Source of the DNA: Hymenobacter duratus
GTDB taxonomy: Bacteria; Bacteroidota; Bacteroidia; Cytophagales; Hymenobacteraceae
Assembly (NCBI RefSeq): GCF_014698995.1
Contig: NZ_JACWZZ010000001.1
Span: forward strand, 764,501 to 828,500
Direction: 5' to 3'
DNA: 64,000 bases
Every line of letters begins with the position of its first letter. The stretch's first letter is position 1. The translations under genes were made by a program, and so were the position numbers. Under the pieces are notes generated by a model. That model saw only the letters and a program-made list of their open reading frames with translations. It made no database searches and was not told the origin of the DNA. Below are positions 26,832 to 35,437 of the stretch, in pieces.

Positions 26832-27809
26832 ATGGGACTTTTCGATTTTTTCAAGAAGGATAAGGAAAGCAAGGAGCAGCAGCAGGCTCTTGATGAGGGA
26901 CTGCAGAAAACCAAAACCAACTTCTTCGACCAACTCAGCAAAGCGGTAGTAGGCAAGAACACGGTAGACGAAGCGGTGCTCGATGACCTCGAAACGCTGC
27001 TCGTACACGCCGATGTGGGCATCGACACAACGGTGAAGGTTATTGACCGCATCGAGAAGCGCGTGGCCCGCGACAAGTACGTGAGCACCTCGGAGCTGGA
27101 CCGTATTCTGCGCGAGGAAATCGTGGAGCTGCTGGACCGCAACAGTGCTGCCACCGGCTCACGCGCCATCTTGGACCGCCCCGACAACACCGGTTCGCCG
27201 TTTGTGATAATGGTAGTGGGTGTGAACGGCGTGGGCAAAACCACCACCATTGGGAAGCTGGCGCACCGTTTCCACTCGGCCGGTAAGAAGGTGGTGCTGG
27301 GCGCGGCCGATACCTTCCGGGCCGCCGCCGTGGATCAGCTCATCATCTGGGGCCAGCGGGTGGGCGTGCCCGTCATTTCGCACGGCATGAACACCGACCC
27401 CGCCGCCGTGGCCTTCGATGCGGTGCAGAAAGCCGTGGATATGCAGGCCGACGTAGTGATTATCGATACGGCCGGCCGCCTGCACAACAAGGTGAACCTG
27501 ATGAACGAGCTAAGCAAAATCAAGCGCGTGATGCAGAAGGTGATTCCCGATGCGCCCCACGAGGTGCTGCTGGTGCTCGATGGCAGCACCGGCCAGAATG
27601 CCTTTTTGCAAGCCAAGGAGTTCACCAAGGCAACGGAGGTATCGGCCCTGGCCATTACCAAGCTCGATGGCACAGCCAAGGGCGGCGTGGTTATCGGCAT
27701 CAGCGACCAGCTCCAGGTGCCCGTGCGCTACATCGGGGTGGGGGAGAAGATGACCGATTTGCAGCTGTTCGACCGGACAACGTTCGTGAATTCGCTGTTC
27801 AAGAAGTAA
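26832..27809 (+). CDS. ftsY: Signal recognition particle receptor FtsY
   Basis: 325 residues from the ATG at 26832 (MGLFDFFKKDKESKEQQ, the short charged N-terminus usual outside enterobacteria). The NG domain follows: helical N-domain, G1 GVNGVGKTTTIGKLA, G2 region DTFRAAAVDQL, G3 DTAGRLHNK, G4 TKLDGTAKGG. GTPase docking ribosome-SRP complexes at SecYEG. It follows the rpmG-DUF4295 unit, with a terminator and palindromes between. Confidence 0.97.
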   Translation: MGLFDFFKKDKESKEQQQALDEGLQKTKTNFFDQLSKAVVGKNTVDEAVLDDLETLLVHADVGIDTTVKVIDRIEKRVARDKYVSTSELDRILREEIVELLDRNSAATGSRAILDRPDNTGSPFVIMVVGVNGVGKTTTIGKLAHRFHSAGKKVVLGAADTFRAAAVDQLIIWGQRVGVPVISHGMNTDPAAVAFDAVQKAVDMQADVVIIDTAGRLHNKVNLMNELSKIKRVMQKVIPDAPHEVLLVLDGSTGQNAFLQAKEFTKATEVSALAITKLDGTAKGGVVIGISDQLQVPVRYIGVGEKMTDLQLFDRTTFVNSLFKK

Positions 27810-27826
27810 GCCGGGCTACCCGGTTC

Positions 27827-27872
27827 GTCATTCCGAGCACGTTGCGCCCAGGCGCAACATGCTCGGAATGAC
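27827..27872. repeat. 22-bp inverted repeat after ftsY
   Basis: Arms 27827-27848 and 27851-27872 (gtcattccgagca... and its complement) pair with one mismatch across a 2-base centre. No T-run follows. This resembles dispersed intergenic 'cattccgag' repeats common in this phylum; it may still cause termination. Confidence 0.85.
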
Positions 27873-27900
27873 TGTTTACCATACCCTCAGTACGACCTGT

Positions 27901-28830
27901 ATGCGCCTTTCTGCTGCTATCCTCTTGCTGTTTCTGCTGTTCGGTTACTCACTGCAAGCCCAATCAACGCAGCAAAAGTCGGTAGTTGGCCGCATCGAAC
28001 ACATTGAAAGCTTCGCCTCCAAACTGGTGGAGCCCCGGAACGTGGACGTGTGGCTGCCGGCTAACTACGACGGGAAGCGCCGCTTTTCGGTGCTGTACAT
28101 GCACGATGGGCAGATGCTGTTCGACAGCACGACGACCTGGAATCATCAGGCGTGGAATGTGGACGACGTGATAACGCGGCTGCAGAAGGAAGGAAAACTG
28201 CTGGATGTAATAGTGGTGGGCGTGTGGAATGCCGGTCCGCGCCGCCACGTCAATTATTTTCCTCAAAAACCGTTTGCGCAGCTAACCACCGCGGAGCGCG
28301 ACACCGTGCAGCAGCAGTTGCGCCAGGCCGGCCGTAGCACCGGTCAGTTTCAGCCCAACTCTGACGCTTACCTCCGCTTTCTGGTAACGGAGCTGAAGCC
28401 CCTGATTGACCGCAAATACCGGGTGTATACTGACCGCCAGCATACATTCGTGGCCGGCAGCAGCATGGGCGGGCTGATTTCGATGTATGCGCTGTGCGAG
28501 TACCCGCAGGTGTTTGGCGGGGCCGCCTGCCTGTCTACGCACTGGCCCGGTACGTTCACGCTGCGCAACAACCCCATGCCGGCCGCCTTCCTGCGCTACC
28601 TGCGCACCAATCTGCCCGACCCCCGCACGCACAAGCTTTACTTCGACTGTGGCGACCAGACCTTGGACGCGCTGTATCCGGCTATTCAGCGGGAGGTAGA
28701 TGCCGTGGTGCAGGCCCGGGGCTACACGCCGGCTTCCTGGCAGACGCGCTACGTGCCCGGCGCCAACCACAGCGAAAAAGCCTGGAATCAGCGCCTTGAC
28801 GGGCCGTTGCAGTTTCTGCTGGGCCGGTAA
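27901..28830 (+). CDS. Exported esterase of the Fes/IroE-like alpha/beta hydrolase family
   Basis: 309 residues from the ATG at 27901, which starts a signal peptide (MRLSAAILLLFLLFGYSLQA). Early strand motif RNVDVWLPANYDGKRRFSVLYMHDGQMLFD; nucleophile Ser in AGSSMGGLISMYALCEYP; Asp probably in KLYFDCGDQTLD; His in PGANHSEKAWNQRL. This is the putative esterase family (PF00756-like) with enterochelin esterase and related secreted acyl hydrolases. The substrate is unknown, and no siderophore genes are adjacent. It sits between ftsY and rimO. Confidence 0.87.
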   Translation: MRLSAAILLLFLLFGYSLQAQSTQQKSVVGRIEHIESFASKLVEPRNVDVWLPANYDGKRRFSVLYMHDGQMLFDSTTTWNHQAWNVDDVITRLQKEGKLLDVIVVGVWNAGPRRHVNYFPQKPFAQLTTAERDTVQQQLRQAGRSTGQFQPNSDAYLRFLVTELKPLIDRKYRVYTDRQHTFVAGSSMGGLISMYALCEYPQVFGGAACLSTHWPGTFTLRNNPMPAAFLRYLRTNLPDPRTHKLYFDCGDQTLDALYPAIQREVDAVVQARGYTPASWQTRYVPGANHSEKAWNQRLDGPLQFLLGR

Positions 28831-28970
28831 ATCAGCCAGCTACTATTGTTGCAGAGGTACTTAGCGCCAGCCATTGGGCGTATCCATTGCCGCTTCAGAG
28901 AAGTGCCGGAAACCGCAGGTCCCGGCGCACAAAGAAACTTCCTCAGTAGGAAAAGGCGTTGCCTACTGCG

Positions 28971-28978
28971 TACCTTTG
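28971..28978 (+). promoter_or_regulatory. rimO -7 promoter box
   Basis: TACCTTTG 108 bases upstream of the rimO ATG. A structured leader (29005-29041) lies between. Confidence 0.55.
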
Positions 28979-29004
28979 CGGTCCGATTTTCGTCGCGGGC
29001 TTTA

Positions 29005-29041
29005 GGCAGGCAAGTTTCTCACTGAGAAGAAATTGCCTGCC
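29005..29041 (+). promoter_or_regulatory. Hairpin in the rimO leader
   Basis: ggcaggcaa (29005-29013) pairs with ttgcctgcc (29033-29041), and inside it ttctc pairs with gagaa around act. It would be transcribed if the -7 box at 28971 is used. No U-run follows, so it is not a simple terminator. Confidence 0.55.
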
Positions 29042-29058
29042 CGCCCGTTCACCGATAC

Positions 29059-29075
29059 GCGAAGCCGAGCTTCGC
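29059..29075. repeat. Short palindrome before rimO
   Basis: gcgaagc-cga-gcttcgc, ending 10 bases before the rimO start; similar core (gaagc/gcttc) to the palindromes before ftsY. Confidence 0.65.
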
Positions 29076-29085
29076 GCTACTCCCT

Positions 29086-30399
29086 ATGAAAGTAAGAAGC
29101 CAGCAGGCCAATAAAGTCAACGTCATCACCCTCGGCTGCTCCAAAAACATCGTGGACTCGGAGGTGCTCATGGGCCAGCTTCGCGCCAACCAGTTTGAGG
29201 TGACGCACGAAGCCGAGAAGAGCGACGCCAACATCGTCATCATCAACACCTGCGGCTTTATTGATAACGCCAAGCAGGAAAGCATCGACACCATCCTGCG
29301 CTACGCCGACGAGAAGGAAGCCGGCCGCCTGGAAAAGCTCTACGTGACGGGCTGCCTCTCGCAGCGCTACAAGGACGACCTGGAAGTGGAAATCCCGCAG
29401 GTGGATGCCTTCTTCGGGACCCTGGAGCTGCCCCAGCTGATGAAAACGCTGGAGGCCGACTACATGCACGAACTGGTGGGCGAGCGGCTGCTGACCACGC
29501 CCAAGCACTACGCCTACTTCAAGATTGCCGAGGGCTGCAACCGGCCTTGCTCGTTCTGCGCCATCCCGCTGATGCGCGGTAAGCACATGGACCGCCCCAT
29601 TGAGGATCTGGTAAAAGAAGCCAACCGGCTGGCCTCCATGGGCACCAAAGAGCTGATTCTGATTGCCCAGGACCTGACCTACTACGGCCTGCAGCACTAC
29701 GGCGAGCGGAAGCTGGCCGACCTGCTCCGCAACCTGTCCGACGTGAACGGCATCGACTGGATCCGGCTGCAATACGCGTATCCGTCGCAGTTTCCGATGG
29801 ACGCCCTGGACGTGATGAACGAGCGGGACAACATCTGCAAGTACCTGGATATGCCGTTGCAGCATATTTCGGATAACATGCTGAAAACCATGCGCCGCGG
29901 CATCAGCAAGCGCCGCACGGTGGAGCTGGTGGACACTATTCGGCAGCGGGTTCCGGGCATTGCGCTGCGCACCACGCTCATTGCCGGCCACCCTGGCGAA
30001 ACCCAGCAGGATTTTGAGGACCTCTATAACTTCGTGGAGGAAACCCGCTTCGACCGCCTGGGCATCTTCACCTACTCGCACGAGGACAACACGCACTCCT
30101 ACACGCTCGAAGACGACGTACCGGCCGAAGTGAAGCAGGACCGCGCCGACCAGATTATGGAGCTGCAGCAGGGCATTTCGATGGAGCTGAACGAGGAGCG
30201 CGTGGGCCAGACCTATAAGGTGCTCTTCGACCGCAAGGAAAGCGGTTACTTCGTGGGCCGCACCCAGTACGACTCGCCCGAAGTGGACAACGAAGTGCTG
30301 GTGCCCGCTACCAAAGACACCTACGTGCGCCTCGGCGACTTCGCCCAGGTGCAGATTACCGAAGCCTCGGACTTCGATTTGTACGGCAAGCTGGTGTAA
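29086..30399 (+). CDS. rimO: Ribosomal protein uS12 methylthiotransferase
   Basis: 437 residues. Radical SAM methylthiotransferase that adds a methylthio group to an Asp of uS12. The UPF0004 domain cysteines Cys18 (TLGCSKN), Cys56 (NTCGF) and Cys90 (VTGC) bind one Fe-S cluster; the radical SAM CxxxCxxC is Cys151/155/158 (EGCNRPCSFC). A C-terminal TRAM domain follows (GQTYKVLFDRKESGYFVGRT). The GxxxxDLTYYG loop (AQDLTYYGLQHYG) favours RimO over MiaB. It lies after a structured leader; the next gene is bshC. Confidence 0.97.
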   Translation: MKVRSQQANKVNVITLGCSKNIVDSEVLMGQLRANQFEVTHEAEKSDANIVIINTCGFIDNAKQESIDTILRYADEKEAGRLEKLYVTGCLSQRYKDDLEVEIPQVDAFFGTLELPQLMKTLEADYMHELVGERLLTTPKHYAYFKIAEGCNRPCSFCAIPLMRGKHMDRPIEDLVKEANRLASMGTKELILIAQDLTYYGLQHYGERKLADLLRNLSDVNGIDWIRLQYAYPSQFPMDALDVMNERDNICKYLDMPLQHISDNMLKTMRRGISKRRTVELVDTIRQRVPGIALRTTLIAGHPGETQQDFEDLYNFVEETRFDRLGIFTYSHEDNTHSYTLEDDVPAEVKQDRADQIMELQQGISMELNEERVGQTYKVLFDRKESGYFVGRTQYDSPEVDNEVLVPATKDTYVRLGDFAQVQITEASDFDLYGKLV

Positions 30400-30416
30400 G
30401 CTGGCTTGCCTGATTT

Positions 30417-30567
30417 CCCAGGGCTGAAGCCCTGGGCTATGCAGCGTTCCGGTTGGCGCGCTGCGTAGCCCAGGGCTTTGGCCCTGGGTTGTTTTTGGGC
30501 GGGTTGATGACTGATTGCTACCCTGTTCCGTCCGGTGCGCTGCGTAGCCCAAGGCTTCAGCCCTGGG
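30417..30567. repeat. Three copies of a 20-base palindrome between rimO and bshC
   Basis: Copies at 30417-30436, 30469-30488 and 30548-30567, each of the form cccagggct-n-gccctggg or close to it. Two are preceded by gcgctgcgtag. The first two face each other across ctatgcagcg/cgctgcgtag, giving one larger hairpin. Confidence 0.9.
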
Positions 30568-30666
30568 ACATTGGGGCAGTGTTTGGATAAGGATTCAGGG
30601 CCCGCCAGAAAATACCCCGTTACTTTGTGGCTGCTGGCCGGTTATAGCCCGATTATCCTCTCTCGT

Positions 30667-32259
30667 ATGTCCGTCACGACTCTTGCGTACGCCGAAACCG
30701 GCGCGTTTTCCTCTTTGCTCACCGATTATCTGGCCCGGGCGGAAGCGTTGCAGCCCTTCTACCACCGCTTCCCCACGCTGGCCGCTTTCGAGGAGCAGAT
30801 AAAAGAGAAGCAGGCTCAGTACACGCCCCAGGCCCGGCAGCAGCTGACTACGGAGCTACAACGGCAGTACGCTGTGCTGCCCGCAGTCAATCCGGCCGTG
30901 CAGGCAAATTTGGAGCTACTAGCTAAGGACACGACCTTCACCATCACTACCGGCCACCAGCTCAACCTGCTGACGGGGCCGCTGTATTTCATTTACAAGA
31001 TTGTAACGGCCGTGAAGCTGGCCCGCCAGCTCAAGCAGCAGTACCCGCAGTACGATTTCGTGCCGGTGTACTGGATGGCCACCGAAGACCACGATTTCGC
31101 CGAAATCAACCACCTGAACCTGTTCGGCAAAAAATACGAGTGGAACGCCGCCGACCAAGGCGGCCCCGTGGGCCGGCTGCCGCTGGCTGGCATGAAAGAG
31201 GAGCTGCTCGACCAACTGCCCGCCGACGTGCCGGCTTTGTTCCGCGAAGCGTATGAGCAGTCGGGTACGCTCGCCGAGGCCACCCGCCGCCTTACCCACG
31301 ACCTGTTTGGCGAGTACGGATTGGTGAGCCTTGATGCCGACGCGCCGGCCCTGAAGCAGGCGCTGGTACCGGTGCTGGAACAGGAAATCCGGGCCCAGGC
31401 GTCCAACCAGGCCGTGCAGGCGGCCAACGCCCGCCTCGAAGCCGCCGGCTACAAGCCCCAGGTGTACTCGCGCCCCCTCAACCTGTTCTTCCTCACCGAC
31501 GGCGGTAAGCGGGAGCGGCTGGAGTACGACGCGGCCCAGGACTGCGTGCAGATTACGGTGCGCAACACCGGCCGCTGCCACACCCAGGCCGAGCTGCTGG
31601 CGCTGGCCCAGGAGCACCCCGAGCAGTTCAGCCCCAACGTGGTGCTGCGGCCCCTGTACCAGGAGCTGCTGCTGCCCAACCTCTGCTACATCGGGGGTGG
31701 GGCCGAGGTGGCCTACTGGTTCCAGCTGAAGGGCGTGTTCGACCAGAACCAGGTGCCGTTCCCCATTCTGCTGCCCCGCAACTCGGCCCAGTACGTGGGC
31801 AAGGCCAACGCCGGCAAGCTGCGCAAGCTGGGCCTCACCTCACTGGACATCTTCCGGCCGCTGCCCGAGTTGAAAAAGCAGGTGGGTGCTACGCTGGGGC
31901 AGGAGGAAGTGAGCCTGCAGGCGCAGCAGCAGCAGTTGGCCGCCGCCTTCCAGCAGATGGCCGACCTGGCCCAGCGCCTCGACCCCACGCTGGTAAAAAC
32001 GGTAGCGGCCGAGCAGCAGAAAGTGGCCGGCATTGTGCAGGGGCTTGAAAAGCGCCTGAGCAAAGCCGCCGAAGCCAAGCACGAAACGGCCTACACCCAG
32101 CTCACGGCCCTCAAAGACAAGCTGATGCCCAACGGCCACTTGCAGGAGCGGGAGGATAACGTGCTGAGCATCCTCATCAACAACCCCGGCTTTATCGGAC
32201 AGTTGCTGGATGCCTTCGACCCGCTGGCCCTGGAGTTTACGGTGCTGGAAGAGGAGTAA
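30667..32259 (+). CDS. bshC: Bacillithiol biosynthesis cysteine-adding enzyme
   Basis: 530 residues from the ATG at 30667, the family's normal length. It adds cysteine to GlcN-malate in the last step of bacillithiol synthesis. Recognisable: TTGHQLNLLTGPLYFIYKI (nucleotide-binding HxxN-like core), VPVYWMATEDHDFAEINHLN, and a C-terminal coiled coil (about 420-480). A TACTTTG-like box lies about 45 bases upstream. bshA and bshB are not in the window. Its presence implies a low-molecular-weight thiol system using bacillithiol. Confidence 0.96.
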   Translation: MSVTTLAYAETGAFSSLLTDYLARAEALQPFYHRFPTLAAFEEQIKEKQAQYTPQARQQLTTELQRQYAVLPAVNPAVQANLELLAKDTTFTITTGHQLNLLTGPLYFIYKIVTAVKLARQLKQQYPQYDFVPVYWMATEDHDFAEINHLNLFGKKYEWNAADQGGPVGRLPLAGMKEELLDQLPADVPALFREAYEQSGTLAEATRRLTHDLFGEYGLVSLDADAPALKQALVPVLEQEIRAQASNQAVQAANARLEAAGYKPQVYSRPLNLFFLTDGGKRERLEYDAAQDCVQITVRNTGRCHTQAELLALAQEHPEQFSPNVVLRPLYQELLLPNLCYIGGGAEVAYWFQLKGVFDQNQVPFPILLPRNSAQYVGKANAGKLRKLGLTSLDIFRPLPELKKQVGATLGQEEVSLQAQQQQLAAAFQQMADLAQRLDPTLVKTVAAEQQKVAGIVQGLEKRLSKAAEAKHETAYTQLTALKDKLMPNGHLQEREDNVLSILINNPGFIGQLLDAFDPLALEFTVLEEE

Positions 32260-32347
32260 GTAACAATGAAAGACTACGTGGCTACGATATGGCTTGATAG
32301 TTAGTGGATAACGCGCCAGAAGCGGATGGCGTTTCAAACGTTTTGGT

Positions 32348-32920
32348 ATGCTGAAAACCGACTTGCGCCGCGCAGCCCTAGCCCGCCGCCGCGCCCTTCT
32401 GGAAGACGAAGTTACCCGGCGCAGTGACGAGATGCGCAGGCAGCTTTTTCGTCACTTTCCGGTGGCCGAGTGGCAATGGCTTCATTTGTTTCTGCCGATT
32501 CCGCACCATAAAGAGCCCGACACCTGGCCCATCATTATAGAAATCTGGGGTGAAGATCTGCCGGTGCAATTGGCCGTGCCCGTGGTGCAGCCCGACGGCC
32601 CGACGCTGCGCCACTACCACCTCACGCCCGACACCCAGCTTCTCGACAACAAATGGGGAATTCCGGAGCCAGTAGTAGCCCCGGAGGTGCTGCCGGCACA
32701 GCTGGATGCCGTGTTGATTCCGCTGCTGGCGTTCGATGAACAGGGCCACCGCGTAGGCTATGGCAAAGGATTCTACGACCGGTTTCTGGCCGAATGCCGG
32801 CCCGATACGCTGCGTATCGGGCTGAGCCTGGAGCCACCGGTGCCGCGCATTGCTGATGCCTGGGACGGCGACGTACGCCTGCACGCCTGCATCACGCCAG
32901 AGAAAGTGTGGCGGTTCTGA
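32348..32920 (+). CDS. 5-formyltetrahydrofolate cyclo-ligase
   Basis: 190 residues. Converts 5-formyl-THF to 5,10-methenyl-THF with ATP. The diagnostic loop is [16 protein letters not shown] (ATP/folate binding), preceded by [16 protein letters not shown]-terminal [16 protein letters not shown] matches the family. It follows bshC by 88 bases and precedes exbD. Confidence 0.94.
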   Translation: MLKTDLRRAALARRRALLEDEVTRRSDEMRRQLFRHFPVAEWQWLHLFLPIPHHKEPDTWPIIIEIWGEDLPVQLAVPVVQPDGPTLRHYHLTPDTQLLDNKWGIPEPVVAPEVLPAQLDAVLIPLLAFDEQGHRVGYGKGFYDRFLAECRPDTLRIGLSLEPPVPRIADAWDGDVRLHACITPEKVWRF

Positions 32921-32995
32921 GACGTGCGGACTGTGCAATAAGCCAGAGCGCCAAGCCGTTGAGTGAATATCAATTCACTATATACCATTTGTGTC

Positions 32996-33508
32996 ATGGC
33001 TGAAATCCAATCCTCCGCGCCGGCTGCTCGTGGCCACAAGCCTCGCATCAAGAAGAATGCTTTCCGCCTCGACATGACACCAATGGTGGATCTGGCGTTT
33101 CTGCTGCTAACGTTCTTCATGCTGACCACAACGTTCAGTAAGCCCACCACCATGGACCTCACGATGCCGGCGAAAGGGCCGGTTTCAGATGTGCCGGATA
33201 AAAACGCCCTGACATTAATTCTGGGCAAAGACAGCAAAGTGCACTACTTCTTCGGGCTGAACCGCGCCGACGTGGAGCAGCCCGAACTTCGTACGACTAC
33301 CTTCAGCGCTGAAGGGTTGCGACAGGTGCTACTCCAGCGCCAACGGCAGCAGCCGGCTCCTTTTGTGCTCATCAAAGCCGGCCCTGATGCAAAATACCGC
33401 GACCTAGTGGATGTACTGGATGAGATGAACATCACCGACCAAGGCAAATACGCGCTGGTAGACTTCACCTCTGCTGATCAGGAGCTACTGGATAGTAATT
33501 CGCTATAA
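32996..33508 (+). CDS. exbD: ExbD/TolR family biopolymer transport protein
   Basis: 170 residues from the ATG at 32996. One N-terminal membrane helix carries the essential Asp (MTPMVDLAFLLLTFFMLTTTF, shown as two parts MTPMVD and LAFLLLTFFMLTTTF), and a periplasmic domain ends in LIKAGPDAKYRDLVDVLDEM. By family it works with ExbB/TolQ to pass proton-motive force to TonB-dependent systems. No exbB or tonB is adjacent, so its partner is encoded elsewhere. Confidence 0.92.
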   Translation: MAEIQSSAPAARGHKPRIKKNAFRLDMTPMVDLAFLLLTFFMLTTTFSKPTTMDLTMPAKGPVSDVPDKNALTLILGKDSKVHYFFGLNRADVEQPELRTTTFSAEGLRQVLLQRQRQQPAPFVLIKAGPDAKYRDLVDVLDEMNITDQGKYALVDFTSADQELLDSNSL

Positions 33509-33590
33509 AGTGCGGTTTGTGATTTAAGTGTTTGTCAATCAGATGAATGGATGCGAATCTGCGCCATTTATCTGACTGGCTATTCCTTAG

Positions 33591-34178
33591 CTACCTAGGG
33601 CGCAAAGCCGGCAGCACCTCTACCTGAGAAATGCGGGCCTGTCCCCAGGGCGCCACGCTGATGTGCACTTGTAGCGGCTGCTGCCGCCGAAGCTTACGGC
33701 GGGTTTCTTCGGGCACGTAGTAGCGTTCCAGGCCGTAGCGCAGGCGCATGCTGCGGCGCCACGTATCGGCCACCCAGCCGCGCAATACCGTTTGGCCCTG
33801 TGCCGTTTCTGGCCGCTCCGGATATACTGCCACAGCTTCAAACACCCCGGCACGTGGCTCCAAAACTATATACACGGGGTCTTTGCGGCGGGGCAGCGTG
33901 CTACCTTTCCACAGATGCCCCGGCAGCAGACTAATGGTATAGTTCAGCTCTACATAGTCGCTGAAGCGCAGGTCGCGCGGGTCAACGGGTGTGGTGCGCA
34001 ACAGTACCACGCTCCCGAAACGGCCGGTAGCGTAGCCGGCCGCTGCTACCGCCAGCACAAACAGCAACTGCGCGCCCACCAGCCACAGCAGCCAGCGCTG
34101 CCGGTGCGGTTTGGGCAGCGGAGGGTGGCGGGTGGCCGCCGCGCCGCGTTCCGGCGCCGAAGGGGAAGGAGCATTCAT
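33591..34178 (-). CDS. GDYXXLXY domain protein
   Basis: 195 residues. An N-terminal basic/Pro region, one membrane helix (WLLWLVGAQLLFVLAVAAAG), then an external domain. The signature is RFSDYVELNYTIS, the GDYxxLxY motif with Ser for Gly. These proteins occur beside DUF2157 membrane proteins, as here: the start overlaps the DUF2157 stop by 4 bases (ATGA). The function of the pair is unknown. Confidence 0.85.
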   Translation of the reverse strand: MNAPSPSAPERGAAATRHPPLPKPHRQRWLLWLVGAQLLFVLAVAAAGYATGRFGSVVLLRTTPVDPRDLRFSDYVELNYTISLLPGHLWKGSTLPRRKDPVYIVLEPRAGVFEAVAVYPERPETAQGQTVLRGWVADTWRRSMRLRYGLERYYVPEETRRKLRRQQPLQVHISVAPWGQARISQVEVLPALRPR

Positions 34179-35398
34179 GGCTGGGCGGGCGTTTCGGACG
34201 AAGAAAACGTGTGCGCGGCCCGGCGGCGCAGAAACCAGCTCAGGCCCAGCAGCAACGAGCCGCCCAGCAGGAAAAACAGCGACTTATCCATAAAGCCCCA
34301 GGTGAGCTTGAAGTAAGCCACAGCCGTCGTCAGGATGAACAGCACCGTGCCCAGCGTCACCCGGTCCTGGTTGCGCTCCTGGTGGGCGCGCCACAGCACG
34401 GCCCCCGAATAGGCATAGAGCACCACCAGCGTGGCTATGGCCAGTGGCAGCCCACCCGGTAGGTAGAAACCTGGCAGTAGCAGCAGCCAGTCGGTGGCAC
34501 TGCCTAGGCGGCCGCGGCGCTGCTTACCCCAAAGTGAAAGCGCCAGCACCGCGCCCAACACCCCCAGATACGCCAGCAGCGGCGGCCGCAACTCTCCGGT
34601 ATAAGTATCCGACTCGCCGAACAGTGCCAAGCCTAACGTAAACAGGAAGGCCGCTACCAGCGGCGGACCCTGCATAGCACGGCCGGCAGGCCGGTCTTCC
34701 TGCCAGTCGCCGAGGGCGTAAATCAGCATAGCCGGGCCGAAGAACCAGGTGATTTTGATGTGCAGGTGGCTTACCAGCAGTGCAGTTTGCCAGAGCAGAC
34801 CGGTAGCCAGCACCGCGCCCAGCAACGAGTCGGGGCGGCGCCACCAGTAGTAGCCCAGTCCGCCCGCCGTGAGCACCGCCGTCAGGTAGCTGAACGCGCC
34901 CAACTGGCCTGTGTTATAGCCTTGTACGATGCCGCCAATAGCCACTGTCAGGATGAACAAAAAGCGGCTTCGGTACACCCATGTTAGAGCCACTCCAGCC
35001 ACGGCCCAGGCCACCAGCCCCGTTAGGTCATAGCCGATGAGCTGATACATCTGGCTGGTCAGGATAATGCTGAGGCCGAACAGCATCAGCCCCAGCCCCA
35101 CCAGTCCCATGCCCAGCGAATCATATTGGCGGCGCAGGAAGTACTCGGCCCCGGCGTAGGTGCCGGCCAGTGAGCCCAGCAGCAAACCCAGTCGCACGGT
35201 TTCGGGCAGGCTCTGCCAGTTGGCCGCCACCAGACTCAGCGCACTCAGCAGAATCAGCAGGCTCCCGAGCAGCGGCAGCAGCCCGATGGCCGGGCGTTCC
35301 TCGGGATACAGCGCCAGGAGTTGCGCCCGTTGCGCCTCCGTCACGATGCCCTGCTGCACCCACTCCAGCCCGTCTGTTTCCAGTAGTTTACGACTCAT
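34175..35398 (-). CDS. DUF2157 polytopic membrane protein
   Basis: 407 residues. A short cytoplasmic N-terminus (LETDGLEWVQQGIVTEAQRAQ LLALY region, typical of DUF2157) is followed by about 12 hydrophobic segments. No catalytic motif is visible. Translationally coupled to the GDYXXLXY gene downstream, a widespread pair of unknown role at the inner membrane. Confidence 0.9.
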   Translation of the reverse strand: MSRKLLETDGLEWVQQGIVTEAQRAQLLALYPEERPAIGLLPLLGSLLILLSALSLVAANWQSLPETVRLGLLLGSLAGTYAGAEYFLRRQYDSLGMGLVGLGLMLFGLSIILTSQMYQLIGYDLTGLVAWAVAGVALTWVYRSRFLFILTVAIGGIVQGYNTGQLGAFSYLTAVLTAGGLGYYWWRRPDSLLGAVLATGLLWQTALLVSHLHIKITWFFGPAMLIYALGDWQEDRPAGRAMQGPPLVAAFLFTLGLALFGESDTYTGELRPPLLAYLGVLGAVLALSLWGKQRRGRLGSATDWLLLLPGFYLPGGLPLAIATLVVLYAYSGAVLWRAHQERNQDRVTLGTVLFILTTAVAYFKLTWGFMDKSLFFLLGGSLLLGLSWFLRRRAAHTFSSSETPAQP

Positions 35399-35437
35399 AA
35401 CTGCTGCAACTTACGGAGGATGGTGCAATGTGGGAGG

